Positions 43,499 through 52,053 of a DNA stretch of 64,000 bases are shown here, one piece after another. The notes beneath the pieces were generated by a model. The model was given only the letters and a program-made list of their open reading frames with translations, did no database searches and was not told the origin of the DNA. Position numbers and translations under genes: made by a program. The stretch's first letter is position 1. Each line of letters starts with the position of its first letter. The DNA is from Microbacterium sp. YJN-G (GTDB lineage: Bacteria > Actinomycetota > Actinomycetes > Actinomycetales > Microbacteriaceae): contig NZ_CP060402.1 of assembly GCF_015040615.1 (NCBI RefSeq), positions 3,100,001 through 3,164,000 of the forward strand. The letters are read 5' to 3'.

Positions 43499-44331
43499 CC
43501 CTGCCGCGGGTTCAGGGGCCCAGCGGCATCCGCCTCATCGCCACAGATCTCGACGGGACGCTGCTCGACGTCTCCGGCCGGGTGTCGGCCCGCACGCGCG
43601 CCGCACTGGATGCCGCCCGCGCCGCCGGGATCGTCACCGTGCCGGTGACCGCGCGGCAGCCGATCGGCGTGCGCCCGATCGCGGAGCAGGCCGGATTCGA
43701 CGAATGGGCGCTGTGCGGCAACGGTGCATACGGCGTGCACCTGACCACCGGCGAGCACCTGTTCGCCGAGGAGATCCCGGCGGATGTGCAGCAGCAGCTG
43801 GCCGAGGCGCTGCGCGCCGTGCTGCCCGATCTGGTCTTCGCGAGCGTGCGCGACGCCGGTGAGGGGTTCATCGCGCAGGAGGGCTACGCGGCGCTCGCGC
43901 AGCTGAGCGATCACAAGCGCGACCCCGCGACGATGCGCGGCGTACCGCTGGCCGATGTGCTCGCCGCCCCGAGCCTGAAGCTCGTGATCCGGCACGCATC
44001 CGTGCCGATCCCCGAGATCTTCGCGGCGCTGCAGGCGCTGGGGCTCACCGGCTTCGAGGCGACCCTGTCGGGGGCGCCGTTCGTCGAGGTGATGGCGCAG
44101 GATGTGACCAAGGCGACCGGACTGGCGCAGCTCTGCGAGCATCTGGGCATCGGCCGCGACGAGGTGCTCGCCTTCGGCGATGCCCTCAACGACCTGGAGA
44201 TGCTCGAGTGGGCGGGCCACGGCGTCGCCGTCGCCAACGCGATCGACGTCGTGCGCGATGCCGCCGACGAGGTCGCCGCGTCGAACGCCGACGACGGCGT
44301 CGCGCAGGTGATCGAGCGGATGCTGGGCTAG
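43495..44331 (+). CDS. HAD superfamily hydrolase, Cof/YidA subfamily
   Basis: A 278-residue phosphatase starting at GTG 43495 inside the xth stop (GTGA). HAD motifs: I, LIATDLDGTLLD (nucleophile and acid/base Asp); II, VPVTAR; III, Lys in DVTKATGL; IV, AFGDALNDLEML. A type IIB cap domain occupies residues about 85-190. These enzymes dephosphorylate sugar phosphates or nucleotides; the substrate is not predictable. Confidence 0.93.
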   Translation: MTLPRVQGPSGIRLIATDLDGTLLDVSGRVSARTRAALDAARAAGIVTVPVTARQPIGVRPIAEQAGFDEWALCGNGAYGVHLTTGEHLFAEEIPADVQQQLAEALRAVLPDLVFASVRDAGEGFIAQEGYAALAQLSDHKRDPATMRGVPLADVLAAPSLKLVIRHASVPIPEIFAALQALGLTGFEATLSGAPFVEVMAQDVTKATGLAQLCEHLGIGRDEVLAFGDALNDLEMLEWAGHGVAVANAIDVVRDAADEVAASNADDGVAQVIERMLG

Positions 44332-44951
44332 GAGCCCATCGTGCCGGTGCGCACCTCGCCCGGCTCGGGGGCGTAGCGCAGCAGCAGCGCGCCGCCGTCG
44401 CCGGTCTCGGCGCTCAGCAGCCGCATGTTGTGCGGGGCAGCGCCGTCGGGGAACACCTTCTTGCCCTGGCCGAGCACGACCGGGTACACCCACAGCTGCA
44501 GTTCGTCGTACAGCTGTGCGGCGAGCAGGGTCTGCACGAGGTCGACGCTGCCGATCACGTGCACATCCTGGTGCTTCTCGCGCAGCGCGGCGACCTCGGC
44601 GGCGAGGTCGCCGCCGACGCGGACCGCGCCCTCCCAGTCGAGCGTGATCCCGGCATCCCGTGAGGCGACGTACTTCGGAACCCGGTTGAACAGCCGCCCG
44701 ATCTCGCCCTCCGGGCCGTCGGTGTGGTGCGGCCAGTACGCGGCGAAGATGTCGTAGGTGCGCCGCCCGAGCAGCAGCGCGTCGAGGGTCTGCATCCCGG
44801 CCATGACGCTCTCGCCGACCGCGGCGCTCGGGTACCCTGCCTGCCACCCGCCGTACGGGAACCCGCCGTCGGCGTCCTCGTCGGGGCCGCCTGGTGCCTG
44901 GGCGACGCCGTCGAGCGTGGTGAACAGGTCGATGATGATGCGTCCGGTCAT
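44328..44951 (-). CDS. Dihydrofolate reductase / RibD C-terminal family protein
   Basis: A 207-residue protein. ATG 44951 follows AAGGGAG. Family pattern: GRIIIDLFTTLDGVAQAPGGP, ALLLGRRTYDIFAAYWP, KYVASR, DVHVIGSVDLVQTLLAAQLYDELQLWVYPVVLGQGKKVFPDG. It has the NADPH-binding DHFR fold, but proteins of this group are usually not folate enzymes. It ends 4 bp into the convergent HAD gene. Its upstream region carries a repeated CGACACA element of unknown role. Confidence 0.92.
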   Translation of the reverse strand: MTGRIIIDLFTTLDGVAQAPGGPDEDADGGFPYGGWQAGYPSAAVGESVMAGMQTLDALLLGRRTYDIFAAYWPHHTDGPEGEIGRLFNRVPKYVASRDAGITLDWEGAVRVGGDLAAEVAALREKHQDVHVIGSVDLVQTLLAAQLYDELQLWVYPVVLGQGKKVFPDGAAPHNMRLLSAETGDGGALLLRYAPEPGEVRTGTMGS

Positions 44952-45078
44952 GATGTGCTCCCTTGCGGATGCCCTCCGTGTGTCGATGTGTCGATACTCG
45001 CAATTGACGACTCCACTTGTCCACGGCAGTCGCGCGAGATCCGCCGGACGGCGGATGTGCCGGCGCCGGCTGCCGTCC

Positions 45079-45084
45079 TACGGT
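45079..45084 (+). promoter_or_regulatory. -10 box (TACGGT) before the 45091 kinase gene
   Basis: TACGGT ends 6 nt before ATG 45091. GGAAGG abuts the ATG, too close to act as a ribosome site. Confidence 0.4.
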
Positions 45085-45090
45085 GGAAGG

Positions 45091-46350
45091 ATGCCGGAGC
45101 CCATCGCCTTCACGCGCACGCCGACCGCGCGCGATCTGCGCCAGGATCTGCTGCTGGCGGGGGTGATCCTCGTCGGCGGTGTCATCAGCGCGGGCCTCTC
45201 GACGATCGCCCAGGTGTACGGCGAGGAGCAGGCGCCGATGTGGGCCGCGCTGCTGGTGGTCGCAGGCGTCTGCGCCCCGCTGACCGTGCGGCGCCGCTGG
45301 CCGGCCGCCGTCGCGATCGTGATCGCACTGGTGTTCTTCGTGAGCGTCACCCTGAAGGTGCCCGAGGTGTACGTGCTGAACATCACGATGTTCATCGCGC
45401 TGTACACGGTGGGTGCGTGGATGAACGACCGCCGCGCGGCGATGCTGGTGCGGGTCGGGATCATCGTCGGCATGTTCATCTGGCTCGTGGTCGTGATGTA
45501 CCGCGACGCGATCGACGGCGCCGAGGATGCGGATCTGGCAGCAGGGATGTTCTCGCCGTACGTGGCGTTCATGATGATCCAGCTGCTGCTGAACGGGCTC
45601 TACTTCGGCGGCGCCTACTACTTCGGCGAGCGCTCCTGGCTCGCCGCCGGCCAGCGTTCCGCGCTCGAGCAGCGCACCCGTGAGCTCGAGGCCGAGCGCG
45701 AGGTCACCGCCGCGCAGGCGGTCGCCCTCGACCGCGTGCGCATCGCCCGCGAGCTGCATGACGTCGTCGCGCACCACGTGTCGGTCATGGGGGTGCAGGC
45801 CGGCGCCGCACGGCTGGTCGTCGACAGCGACCCGGCCGAGGCGAAGCGGATGCTGGCGGGCATCGAGGATTCCTCCCGCGAGGCGATCGGCGACTTCCGG
45901 CAGCTGCTGGTGACGCTGCGCGACCCGGGCGACGGCGACGACGACGAGGGCTCGTCGGCGTTCGGGGTCGGCGACATCGCACGCCTGGTCGAGGCTTCGC
46001 GCGATGCCGGGCTGCCGACCGCGTTCGCCGTGATCGGCGAGGCCGTTCCGGTCTCGAGCACCACCGGGGTGAACCTGTACCGCATCGCCCAGGAGGCGCT
46101 GACCAACGCCCGCCGCCACGCGGGTGCCGGCGCCGAGGCCGACGTGCGGGTGCGCTACGACCCGGATGCCGTGGAGCTCGAGGTCGTCAACACGGGCCGC
46201 GTGATCGGCCCGCCGCGTCCCGGCCTCGGCCAGCTCGGCATGCGCGAACGCGCCCTGGCCTCCGGCGGCACGATCGACCTCGGACCACGCCCGCAGGGCG
46301 GGTTCCGCGTGCGGGCGCGCGTGCCCGTCGGACAGGGGGCCACGCGATGA
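45091..46350 (+). CDS. Sensor histidine kinase (HisKA_3 type)
   Basis: A 419-residue kinase: five to six membrane helices (residues about 20-190) with short external loops, a coiled coil, the phosphoacceptor motif RIARELHDVVAHHVSVMGVQAGAARLVV, and an HATPase_c domain (LYRIAQEALTNARRHAG, then LGQLGMRERALASGGTIDL). The N box is clear; the G1 box is reduced (EVVNTGRVIGP), as in several actinobacterial kinases of this type. It is co-translated with the regulator that follows (overlapping start and stop). Confidence 0.93.
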   Translation: MPEPIAFTRTPTARDLRQDLLLAGVILVGGVISAGLSTIAQVYGEEQAPMWAALLVVAGVCAPLTVRRRWPAAVAIVIALVFFVSVTLKVPEVYVLNITMFIALYTVGAWMNDRRAAMLVRVGIIVGMFIWLVVVMYRDAIDGAEDADLAAGMFSPYVAFMMIQLLLNGLYFGGAYYFGERSWLAAGQRSALEQRTRELEAEREVTAAQAVALDRVRIARELHDVVAHHVSVMGVQAGAARLVVDSDPAEAKRMLAGIEDSSREAIGDFRQLLVTLRDPGDGDDDEGSSAFGVGDIARLVEASRDAGLPTAFAVIGEAVPVSSTTGVNLYRIAQEALTNARRHAGAGAEADVRVRYDPDAVELEVVNTGRVIGPPRPGLGQLGMRERALASGGTIDLGPRPQGGFRVRARVPVGQGATR

Positions 46351-47189
46351 TCCGGGTGCTGCTCGTGGACGACCACGCGATGCTGCGCGCGGGCTTCCGC
46401 ACGATCCTGGGCACGCAGCCCGACATCGAGATCGTCGGCGAGGCGGCGACCGGAGCGGATGCGGTGGCCCTGGCCGTCCGGCTGCAGCCGGACGTCATCA
46501 CGATGGACGTGCAGATGCCCGACATGGACGGCATCGAGGCGACCCGGCGGATCGTCGCGGACCCGGCGGTGAAGGCATCCGTCGGCATCGTGACCACCTT
46601 CGATCGCGACGACTACCTGTTCCAGGCGCTGGATGCCGGGGCCGGCGGCTTCCTGCTCAAGAACGCCGGGCCGGAAGAGCTGATCACGGCGGTGCGGGCG
46701 CTGGCCGCCGGCGACGGCATCCTCGCCCCCGAGGTCACCCGCCGCGTGCTCGCCCGCTTCACGGCATCCGCCCCTCGCGCCGCCGGCCGGGTCCCTGAGA
46801 CTCCCGGCTGCGTCCCTGAGGCTCTCGAAGGGCCCCAGCCGCCGACCACCTGGGTCCCTGAGGCTCTCGAAGGGCCCCAGCCGCCGACCACCTGGGTCCC
46901 TGAGGCTCTCGAAGGGCCCCAGCCGCCGACCACCTGGGTCCCTGAGGCTCTCGAAGGGCCCCAGCCACCGACGCGAACCGTCCCCCGCATCCTCGCCGAA
47001 CCCCTCACCGAGCGCGAGGGCGAGGTGCTCGCCCTGATGGCTGATGCCCATAGCAACGCCGAGATCGCCGCGGCGCTGTTCATCGGCGAGGCCACCGTGA
47101 AGACGCACGTGTCACGGGTGCTGCAGAAGCTCGGTGCGCGCGACCGGGTGCAGGCGATCGTGCTCGCCCACCGGCACGGACTGACCTGA
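46347..47189 (+). CDS. NarL-type response regulator with repeat-expanded linker
   Basis: A 280-residue regulator, about 60 residues longer than usual. Receiver domain 1-122 (VDDHAMLRAGF; phosphoacceptor Asp in ITMDVQMPDMDG; FLLKN) and LuxR HTH at about 215-275 (LTEREGEVLALMADAHSNAEIAAALFIGEATVKTHVSRVLQKLG). Between them residues 148-210 are four near-identical 14-residue units (VPEALEGPQPPTTW) encoded by 42-bp copies of the intergenic repeat family. The Pro-rich linker is presumably flexible and tolerated. The gene forms an operon with the kinase upstream and ends at a strong terminator. Confidence 0.93.
   Translation: MIRVLLVDDHAMLRAGFRTILGTQPDIEIVGEAATGADAVALAVRLQPDVITMDVQMPDMDGIEATRRIVADPAVKASVGIVTTFDRDDYLFQALDAGAGGFLLKNAGPEELITAVRALAAGDGILAPEVTRRVLARFTASAPRAAGRVPETPGCVPEALEGPQPPTTWVPEALEGPQPPTTWVPEALEGPQPPTTWVPEALEGPQPPTRTVPRILAEPLTEREGEVLALMADAHSNAEIAAALFIGEATVKTHVSRVLQKLGARDRVQAIVLAHRHGLT
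46788..46975. repeat. Four in-frame 42-bp copies of the intergenic repeat in a response regulator
   Basis: GTCCCTGAGGCTCTCGAAGG starts at 46812, 46854, 46896 and 46938, giving an exact 42-bp period; a degenerate partial unit precedes them from 46788. The unit is the same as at 19613-19710. Being a multiple of three and free of stops in this frame, it keeps the gene open. Confidence 0.92.
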
Positions 47190-47220
47190 CCCGCACGCGT
47201 CGCCACACACGCAGAGACGA

Positions 47221-47255
47221 CGGATGCCCCGGGCCGCAGGGCGCCGGGGCATCCG
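47221..47255 (+). terminator. Terminator after the second two-component operon
   Basis: CGGATGCCCCGG (47221-47232) pairs perfectly with CCGGGGCATCCG (47244-47255), followed by ATTTAG. It lies 31 bp after the regulator stop, between convergent genes. Confidence 0.8.
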
Positions 47256-47290
47256 ATTTAGCGATCTGAGGAGATCGGGTCCTTGTCCGA

Positions 47291-47857
47291 TCAGGCGGCG
47301 TGACGGCGAGCGGTCTCGACGCGCGTGATGAGGTTGAGGAACGACTGCAGGTAGAAGCCGAGGAACTCGCGGGTGCTCTCCACGGTGATGCTGCCGTCGG
47401 CGTCGATGAGGCCGGGGGTCAGCTGGATGAAGCCCTCGGGCTGGCCCATGGTGGTGGCGTTGAAGTGGCCGAGGATGGCGCGCAGGTGCTGCTGCGCGGC
47501 CGCGGTCGCGATGCCGCCGCCCGAGGCGCCGATGACGGCGGTGGGCTTGTGGTCGAACGAGTTCTGGCCGTAGGGGCGCGACGACCAGTCGAGGGCGTTC
47601 TTCAGCACGCCGGGGATCGAGCGGCTGTACTCGGGGGTCACGATGATCACGCCGTCGACGTCGGCGAGGGCCTGCTTGAAGTCGCGGGCGACCTGCGGGA
47701 AGTCGGCGTCGTGGTCGGGCGAGTAGAACGGCAGGTCCTTGATCGGGATCTCGACGAACTCCACGCCCTCCGGCGCGAGCTTCGCCAGCGCGGTGGCGAG
47801 GGTGCGGTTGATGGAGGTGCTGGAGATGCTGCCGACGATGTAGCCGATGGTGGTCAT
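47291..47857 (-). CDS. NADPH-dependent FMN reductase family protein
   Basis: A 188-residue flavodoxin-like protein. ATG 47857 follows AAGGACTCAC. Motifs: IGYIVGSISSTSINRTLATAL (FMN phosphate loop, GSxxxxSxNR type), IPIKDLPFYSPDHD, VIIVTPEYSRSIPGVLKNALDW (flavin-ring contact) and KPTAVIGASGGGIATAAAQQHLR. Members reduce FMN, quinones or azo compounds using NAD(P)H. The intergenic space to the divergent transporter gene contains GCGGG/CCCGC around GTTCAA (47891-47906). Confidence 0.93.
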   Translation of the reverse strand: MTTIGYIVGSISSTSINRTLATALAKLAPEGVEFVEIPIKDLPFYSPDHDADFPQVARDFKQALADVDGVIIVTPEYSRSIPGVLKNALDWSSRPYGQNSFDHKPTAVIGASGGGIATAAAQQHLRAILGHFNATTMGQPEGFIQLTPGLIDADGSITVESTREFLGFYLQSFLNLITRVETARRHAA

Positions 47858-47987
47858 GTGAGTCCTTGTCGTGTGAAACGGATGACAGCGGGGTTCAACC
47901 CGCCGATCAACAACTCTATTCCCGTGCATGTAAAAATCCGGTGTGAGCTCCCGCTACGCTCGGAGGGCCCGCCTCGATGAGGAGACG

Positions 47988-49166
47988 ATGACAGACACCG
48001 CCCGCACCTCCCTCTCCCGGCCGATCACCGCCGGGATCGTGACCGCGCTGGTCGGATTCACGAGCTCGTTCGTCGTGGTGCTCACCGGGCTGGATGCCGT
48101 CGGCGCGACACCCACGCAGGCCGCGAGCGGCCTGCTGATCCTCAGCCTCACGATGGGCGCCGCCTGCATCGTGCTCGCCTGGCGGTACCGGATGCCGATC
48201 ACCTCGGCGTGGTCGACACCGGGCGCCGCGCTGCTGGCCGCAGTGAGCGCCGTCGATGGCGGGTGGCCCGCCGCGGTCGGGGCCTTCCTGGTGGTCGCGG
48301 CGCTCATCTTGCTCACCGCGCTGGCGCCTCGCCTGGGCATGCTCATCGCCGCCATCCCGCCGTCCATCGCACAGGCGATGCTGGCAGGTGTGCTGCTGCC
48401 GCTGTGCCTCGCCCCCATCACCGGCCTGGTCGAGAATCCCTGGGGCGTGGCACCCGTCGTGATCGCGTGGCTCATCGTCGTCCGGCTCGCGCCACGGTGG
48501 GCGGTGCCGGCGGCGTTCGCGGCGGCGACGATCGTGGTGATCGCCGGAATCGCGGCGGCAGGCGTCGAGGTCGATCCGGGCGTGCTGCTGCCCACCCTGC
48601 AGTTCACGGCGCCCGCCTTCACCGTCGGGTCGATCGTCGGCGTCGCCCTGCCGCTGTTCATCGTCACGATGGCGTCGCAGAACGTGCCGGGGGTGGCCGT
48701 GATGCGCAGCTTCGGCTACGAGGTGCCGTGGCGCCCGGCGATGCTCGTCACGGGCATCGGCTCGGCTATCGGTGCGCCCTTCGGCGGGCACGCCATCAAC
48801 CTCGCGGCGATCAGCGCGGCCCTCGCCGCCGCACCGGATGCCGATCCCGACCCGCGCCGCCGCTGGGTGGCCGGGGTGTCAACCGGGGTCTCGTACCTCG
48901 TATTGGGCGGCATGTCGGCCGTGTTCGCGGCGCTCGTGCTGCTCGCCCCCGCCGCGGTCATCCCGGCCGTCGCCGGCCTCGCCCTGTTCGGCGCGTTCGG
49001 CTCGGCCGTGCAACAGGCCATCGACGACCCGGGCGAGCGGATGCCGGCCGTCGTCACCTTCCTCGTCGCGGCATCCGGCGTCGCTCTGCTGGGCATCAGC
49101 GCGGCGTTCTGGGCGCTGGTCGCCGGGCTGCTGGTGCGCGGCATTCTGCACCTCGGGCGGCGCTGA
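47988..49166 (+). CDS. benE: Benzoate/H+ symporter, BenE family
   Basis: A 392-residue membrane protein; ATG 47988 follows GAGGAG. About twelve hydrophobic segments with family landmarks ITAGIVTALVGFTSSFVVVLTGL, ITSAWSTPGAALL and MASQNVPGVAVMRSFGYEVPWRPAMLVTGIGSAIGAPFGGHAINLAAISAAL. BenE proteins import benzoate or related aromatics. No benzoate catabolic genes are present in the window, so the natural substrate is open. Confidence 0.92.
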   Translation: MTDTARTSLSRPITAGIVTALVGFTSSFVVVLTGLDAVGATPTQAASGLLILSLTMGAACIVLAWRYRMPITSAWSTPGAALLAAVSAVDGGWPAAVGAFLVVAALILLTALAPRLGMLIAAIPPSIAQAMLAGVLLPLCLAPITGLVENPWGVAPVVIAWLIVVRLAPRWAVPAAFAAATIVVIAGIAAAGVEVDPGVLLPTLQFTAPAFTVGSIVGVALPLFIVTMASQNVPGVAVMRSFGYEVPWRPAMLVTGIGSAIGAPFGGHAINLAAISAALAAAPDADPDPRRRWVAGVSTGVSYLVLGGMSAVFAALVLLAPAAVIPAVAGLALFGAFGSAVQQAIDDPGERMPAVVTFLVAASGVALLGISAAFWALVAGLLVRGILHLGRR

Positions 49167-49200
49167 CTCCACCGCGAGGCGGATCAGGTGGAGCAGGGCG

Positions 49201-49240
49201 GATCCGGCTCGATCCGCACCGATCCGCACTGATCCGTCGC
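49201..49240. repeat. Four GATCCG units at exact 10-bp spacing
   Basis: GATCCG begins at 49201, 49211, 49221 and 49231, each followed by a related tetramer (GCTC, CACC, CACT, TCGC). One helical turn of spacing puts all four on the same DNA face, 43-82 bp before the start at 49283. It could be a protein-binding array for the ABC operon. Confidence 0.6.
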
Positions 49241-49270
49241 CGGGGGGATGCCGGCGGGCGCCCGGCTTCG

Positions 49271-49276
49271 TAGCGT
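49271..49276 (+). promoter_or_regulatory. -10 box (TAGCGT) of the ABC exporter operon
   Basis: TAGCGT ends 6 nt before the ATG of a 15-codon upstream ORF at 49283. Confidence 0.45.
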
Positions 49277-49282
49277 GGAGTC

Positions 49283-49330
49283 ATGCGACGCGCCGAACCG
49301 CGCCGTACAGGACGGAGTGAGACCAGATGA
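49283..49330 (+). CDS. 15-residue upstream ORF coupled to the ABC ATPase gene
   Basis: The ATG at 49283, placed like a leaderless start, opens a frame encoding MRRAEPRRTGRSETR. Its TGA (49328-49330) overlaps the ATG of the ATPase gene (49327). Six arginines among 15 residues make it a possible leader peptide or coupling device. The ATPase gene also has its own GGAG 9 bp upstream. Confidence 0.4.
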   Translation: MRRAEPRRTGRSETR

Positions 49331-50223
49331 CCACGGGCAGGCTGCATCTCGACGGCATCACCAAGAGCTACGGTTCACGGGTCGTGCTCGACGGCATCCG
49401 CTTCGATGTCGAACCCGGCCGGCTGACCGGTTTCGTGGGCGGCAACGGCGCGGGCAAGACGACCACCATGCGGATCATCCTCGGCGTGCTCGCCGCCGAC
49501 GCCGGCACCGTGACCCTCGCCGGCGCTCCGGTGACGACCGCCGACCGGCGGCGATTCGGGTACATGCCGGAGGAGCGCGGGCTGTACCCGAAGATGAAGG
49601 TGCTCGAGCAGGTGGTCTACCTCGCGCGGCTGCACGGGTTCGGCAAGGCGGATGCCACGGTGCGTGCCACCGCGCTGCTCGAGGAGCTCGGACTCGGCGA
49701 GCGACTGAACGACACGATCGAGTCGCTGTCGCTGGGCAATCAGCAGCGGGCGCAGATCGCCGCGGCGCTCGTGCACGACCCCGAGGTGCTCATCCTCGAC
49801 GAGCCGTTCTCGGGGCTGGATCCGCTCGCCGTCGACGTCGTCGCCGAGGTGCTGCAGCGCCGCGCCGCGATGGGCGTGTCGATCCTGTTCTCGTCGCACC
49901 AGCTCGACGTGGTCGAGCGGCTGTGCGACGACCTGATCATCATCGCCGGCGGCACGATCCGCGCCGCCGGCTCCCGCGACGAGCTGCGCACCCGGCACTC
50001 CACGCTGCGGTACCAGCTCGACTCCGCCGCAGACACGGGCTGGCTGCGCGCCGAGCCGGGCGTCTCGGTGGTCGACTTCGAGGGCGGCTCGGCGCTGTTC
50101 GAGGTCGATGCCCCCGCCACCGCCCAGCGCGTGCTGCGGCAGGCCGTCGACCGCGGCGACGTCGCGGGCTTCGCACCACGGCATCCCTCCCTCGCCCAGA
50201 TCTTCAAGGAGGTCATCCAGTGA
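49327..50223 (+). CDS. ABC transporter ATP-binding protein, NatA type
   Basis: A 298-residue ATPase: Walker A GGNGAGKTT (residues about 37-45), Q-loop in FGYMPEERGLYPKMKV, signature LSLGNQQRAQIAAALV, Walker B VLILDEPFSGLD and the H-loop FSSHQLD. The C-terminal 70 residues form the DUF4162-type extension seen in NatA/CcmA-like exporters. It overlaps the permease gene (stop/start GTGA). Family members export sodium or toxic lipophilic compounds; the specificity here is not known. Confidence 0.95.
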   Translation: MTTGRLHLDGITKSYGSRVVLDGIRFDVEPGRLTGFVGGNGAGKTTTMRIILGVLAADAGTVTLAGAPVTTADRRRFGYMPEERGLYPKMKVLEQVVYLARLHGFGKADATVRATALLEELGLGERLNDTIESLSLGNQQRAQIAAALVHDPEVLILDEPFSGLDPLAVDVVAEVLQRRAAMGVSILFSSHQLDVVERLCDDLIIIAGGTIRAAGSRDELRTRHSTLRYQLDSAADTGWLRAEPGVSVVDFEGGSALFEVDAPATAQRVLRQAVDRGDVAGFAPRHPSLAQIFKEVIQ

Positions 50224-51311
50224 TCCCCCGTCCTGCTTCGGAATCGACCGCGACCGCCCAGGCGGTCTGGCTCGTCGCCGAGCGCGAGATCGGCTCGAAG
50301 CTGCGCAGCAAGGCCTTCATGATCTCCACCGGCATCCTGCTGCTGATCGCCCTCGCCGGGGTGCTCATCGGCGGTTTCGCGAGCGCATCGCCGACACCGG
50401 ATGCCGTGGCCGCGACCGCGCAGACGGCATCCGCGGTCGAGGCACTGCCGAACGTCGAGGTGACCGAGGTCGCCGACCGTGATGCGGCGGAGCAGCTCGT
50501 GCTCACCGACGAGGTGATTGCGGCGGTGGTGCCCGGCGACGGCGGTGTGGTCATCCTCGCCAAGGAGAATGCGCCGACGAGCCTGGTGATGGGGCTGTCG
50601 CAGACACCGGCCGTCGAGATCCTGCGGCCGGCGGGCACCGACCCGTTCGTGCGGTACCTCGTCGCCATCGGCTTCGGGATCGTGTTCCTGATGGCCGCCT
50701 CGACCTTCGGCGGCACGATCGCGCAGAGCGTTGTGGAGGAGAAGCAGACCCGCGTGGTCGAGCTGCTCATCTCGGCGATCCCTGCCCGGGCGCTGCTGGC
50801 GGGCAAGGTGATCGGCAACACCGTGCTGGCCATGGCCCAGATCGTGCTGCTGGTGGCCATCGCCGTGATCGGGCTGATCGTGACGGGGCAGAACGCGCTG
50901 CTGGCGGGGATCGGGGCGCCGGTGCTGTGGTTCGCGGTGTTCTTCCTGCTCGGCTTCGTGCTGCTGGCCGCGCTCTATGCCGCGGCGGCCGCGATGGTGT
51001 CGCGCCAGGAGGACATCGGCTCGACCACGATGCCGCTGATGATGCTGGTGATGGCGCCGTACTTCCTGGTGATCTTCTTCAACGACAACGACCTGGTGCT
51101 CACGATCATGTCGTACGTGCCGTTCTCGGCGCCGGTGGCGATGCCGGTGCGACTGTTCGTGGGCGAGGCGCAGTGGTGGGAGCCGCTGCTGTCGCTCGTG
51201 ATCCTGGTCGTGACGTGCCTCGGTGCGATCCTGGTGGGCGCGAAGATCTACGAGAACTCGCTGCTGCGCATGGGGGCGCGCGTGAAGCTCGCCGACGCGC
51301 TGCGGGGGTGA
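50220..51311 (+). CDS. ABC-2 type permease, NatB-like
   Basis: A 363-residue protein starting at GTG 50220 behind AAGGAGG. Topology: a cytoplasmic start (AQAVWLVAEREIGSKLRSKAFM, the ABC-2 signature), helix 1 (ISTGILLLIALAGVLIGGF), a large external domain (about residues 55-150), then five more helices (for example VRYLVAIGFGIVFLMAASTFGG and MPLMMLVMAPYFLVIFF). VVEEKQTRVVELLISAIPARALLAGKVIG is the conserved coupling region. It pairs with the ATPase encoded upstream. Confidence 0.94.
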   Translation: MIPRPASESTATAQAVWLVAEREIGSKLRSKAFMISTGILLLIALAGVLIGGFASASPTPDAVAATAQTASAVEALPNVEVTEVADRDAAEQLVLTDEVIAAVVPGDGGVVILAKENAPTSLVMGLSQTPAVEILRPAGTDPFVRYLVAIGFGIVFLMAASTFGGTIAQSVVEEKQTRVVELLISAIPARALLAGKVIGNTVLAMAQIVLLVAIAVIGLIVTGQNALLAGIGAPVLWFAVFFLLGFVLLAALYAAAAAMVSRQEDIGSTTMPLMMLVMAPYFLVIFFNDNDLVLTIMSYVPFSAPVAMPVRLFVGEAQWWEPLLSLVILVVTCLGAILVGAKIYENSLLRMGARVKLADALRG

Positions 51312-51433
51312 GTCGCCGGGCGGCGGGTGCAGATCCGTGCGCGCGATGAGGAATATGCGGGTGAATAGAATGGTTGGAAGCGTCAGGACGACGGGGTCCG
51401 GATCAGTCCGCCCCGACCGGAAGGCCCGCCCTC

Positions 51434-52021
51434 ATGAGCACCACCGTCCTCGACCGCACCGCCCCCACCGAGCACCCCGTTCTCGACGTGCTCGCCGAGC
51501 GGTGGAGCCCCCGCGCGTTCGACCCGGCCACGCCGATCGATGAGGCCAAGTTCGCCTCGGCCCTCGAAGCCGCCCGGTGGGCGCCGAGTTCGGGCAACTC
51601 GCAGCCCTGGCGCTTCATCGTCGCCCGCCGCGGGAGCGCGCTGCACCACGGCATCCACTCCGCCCTGATGGGCTTCAACCAGGCGTGGGCCGGCGACGCC
51701 GCGGTGCTGCTGGTCGCCGTCGCCGAGACGGCCACCGACGAGGGCACGCCCATCCACCACGCCGCCTACGACCTCGGCCAGGCTGTCGCGCACCTTTCGG
51801 TGCAGGCCCACCACGACGGCCTCGTCGTGCACCAGATGGGTGGGTTCGTCGCCCAGCGCATCCGCGAGATCGCCGGCCTCGACGAGCGGTTCGCGCCGAT
51901 GACCGTCCTTGCCATCGGCGAACTCGGCGACCCGGCTTCGCTGCCCGAGCCGCTGCAGCAGCGCGAGGTCGCGCCGCGCGTGCGCCGCCCGATCGACGCG
52001 ACGGTGCTGCTCAGCGCCTGA
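51434..52021 (+). CDS. Nitroreductase family protein
   Basis: A 195-residue flavoenzyme. ATG 51434 lies 10 bp after GGAAGG, with TAGAAT at 51366-51371 as the likely -10 box. Family motifs: ERWSPRAFDP (FMN contacts), ALEAARWAPSSGNSQPWRFIVARRG and AYDLGQAVAHLSVQAHHDGLVVHQMGGF. It reduces nitro compounds or quinones with NAD(P)H. It is monocistronic here. Confidence 0.94.
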   Translation: MSTTVLDRTAPTEHPVLDVLAERWSPRAFDPATPIDEAKFASALEAARWAPSSGNSQPWRFIVARRGSALHHGIHSALMGFNQAWAGDAAVLLVAVAETATDEGTPIHHAAYDLGQAVAHLSVQAHHDGLVVHQMGGFVAQRIREIAGLDERFAPMTVLAIGELGDPASLPEPLQQREVAPRVRRPIDATVLLSA

Positions 52022-52053
52022 CCCCGACTGCCCGCGCTGAGCGTCCCCCCAGC

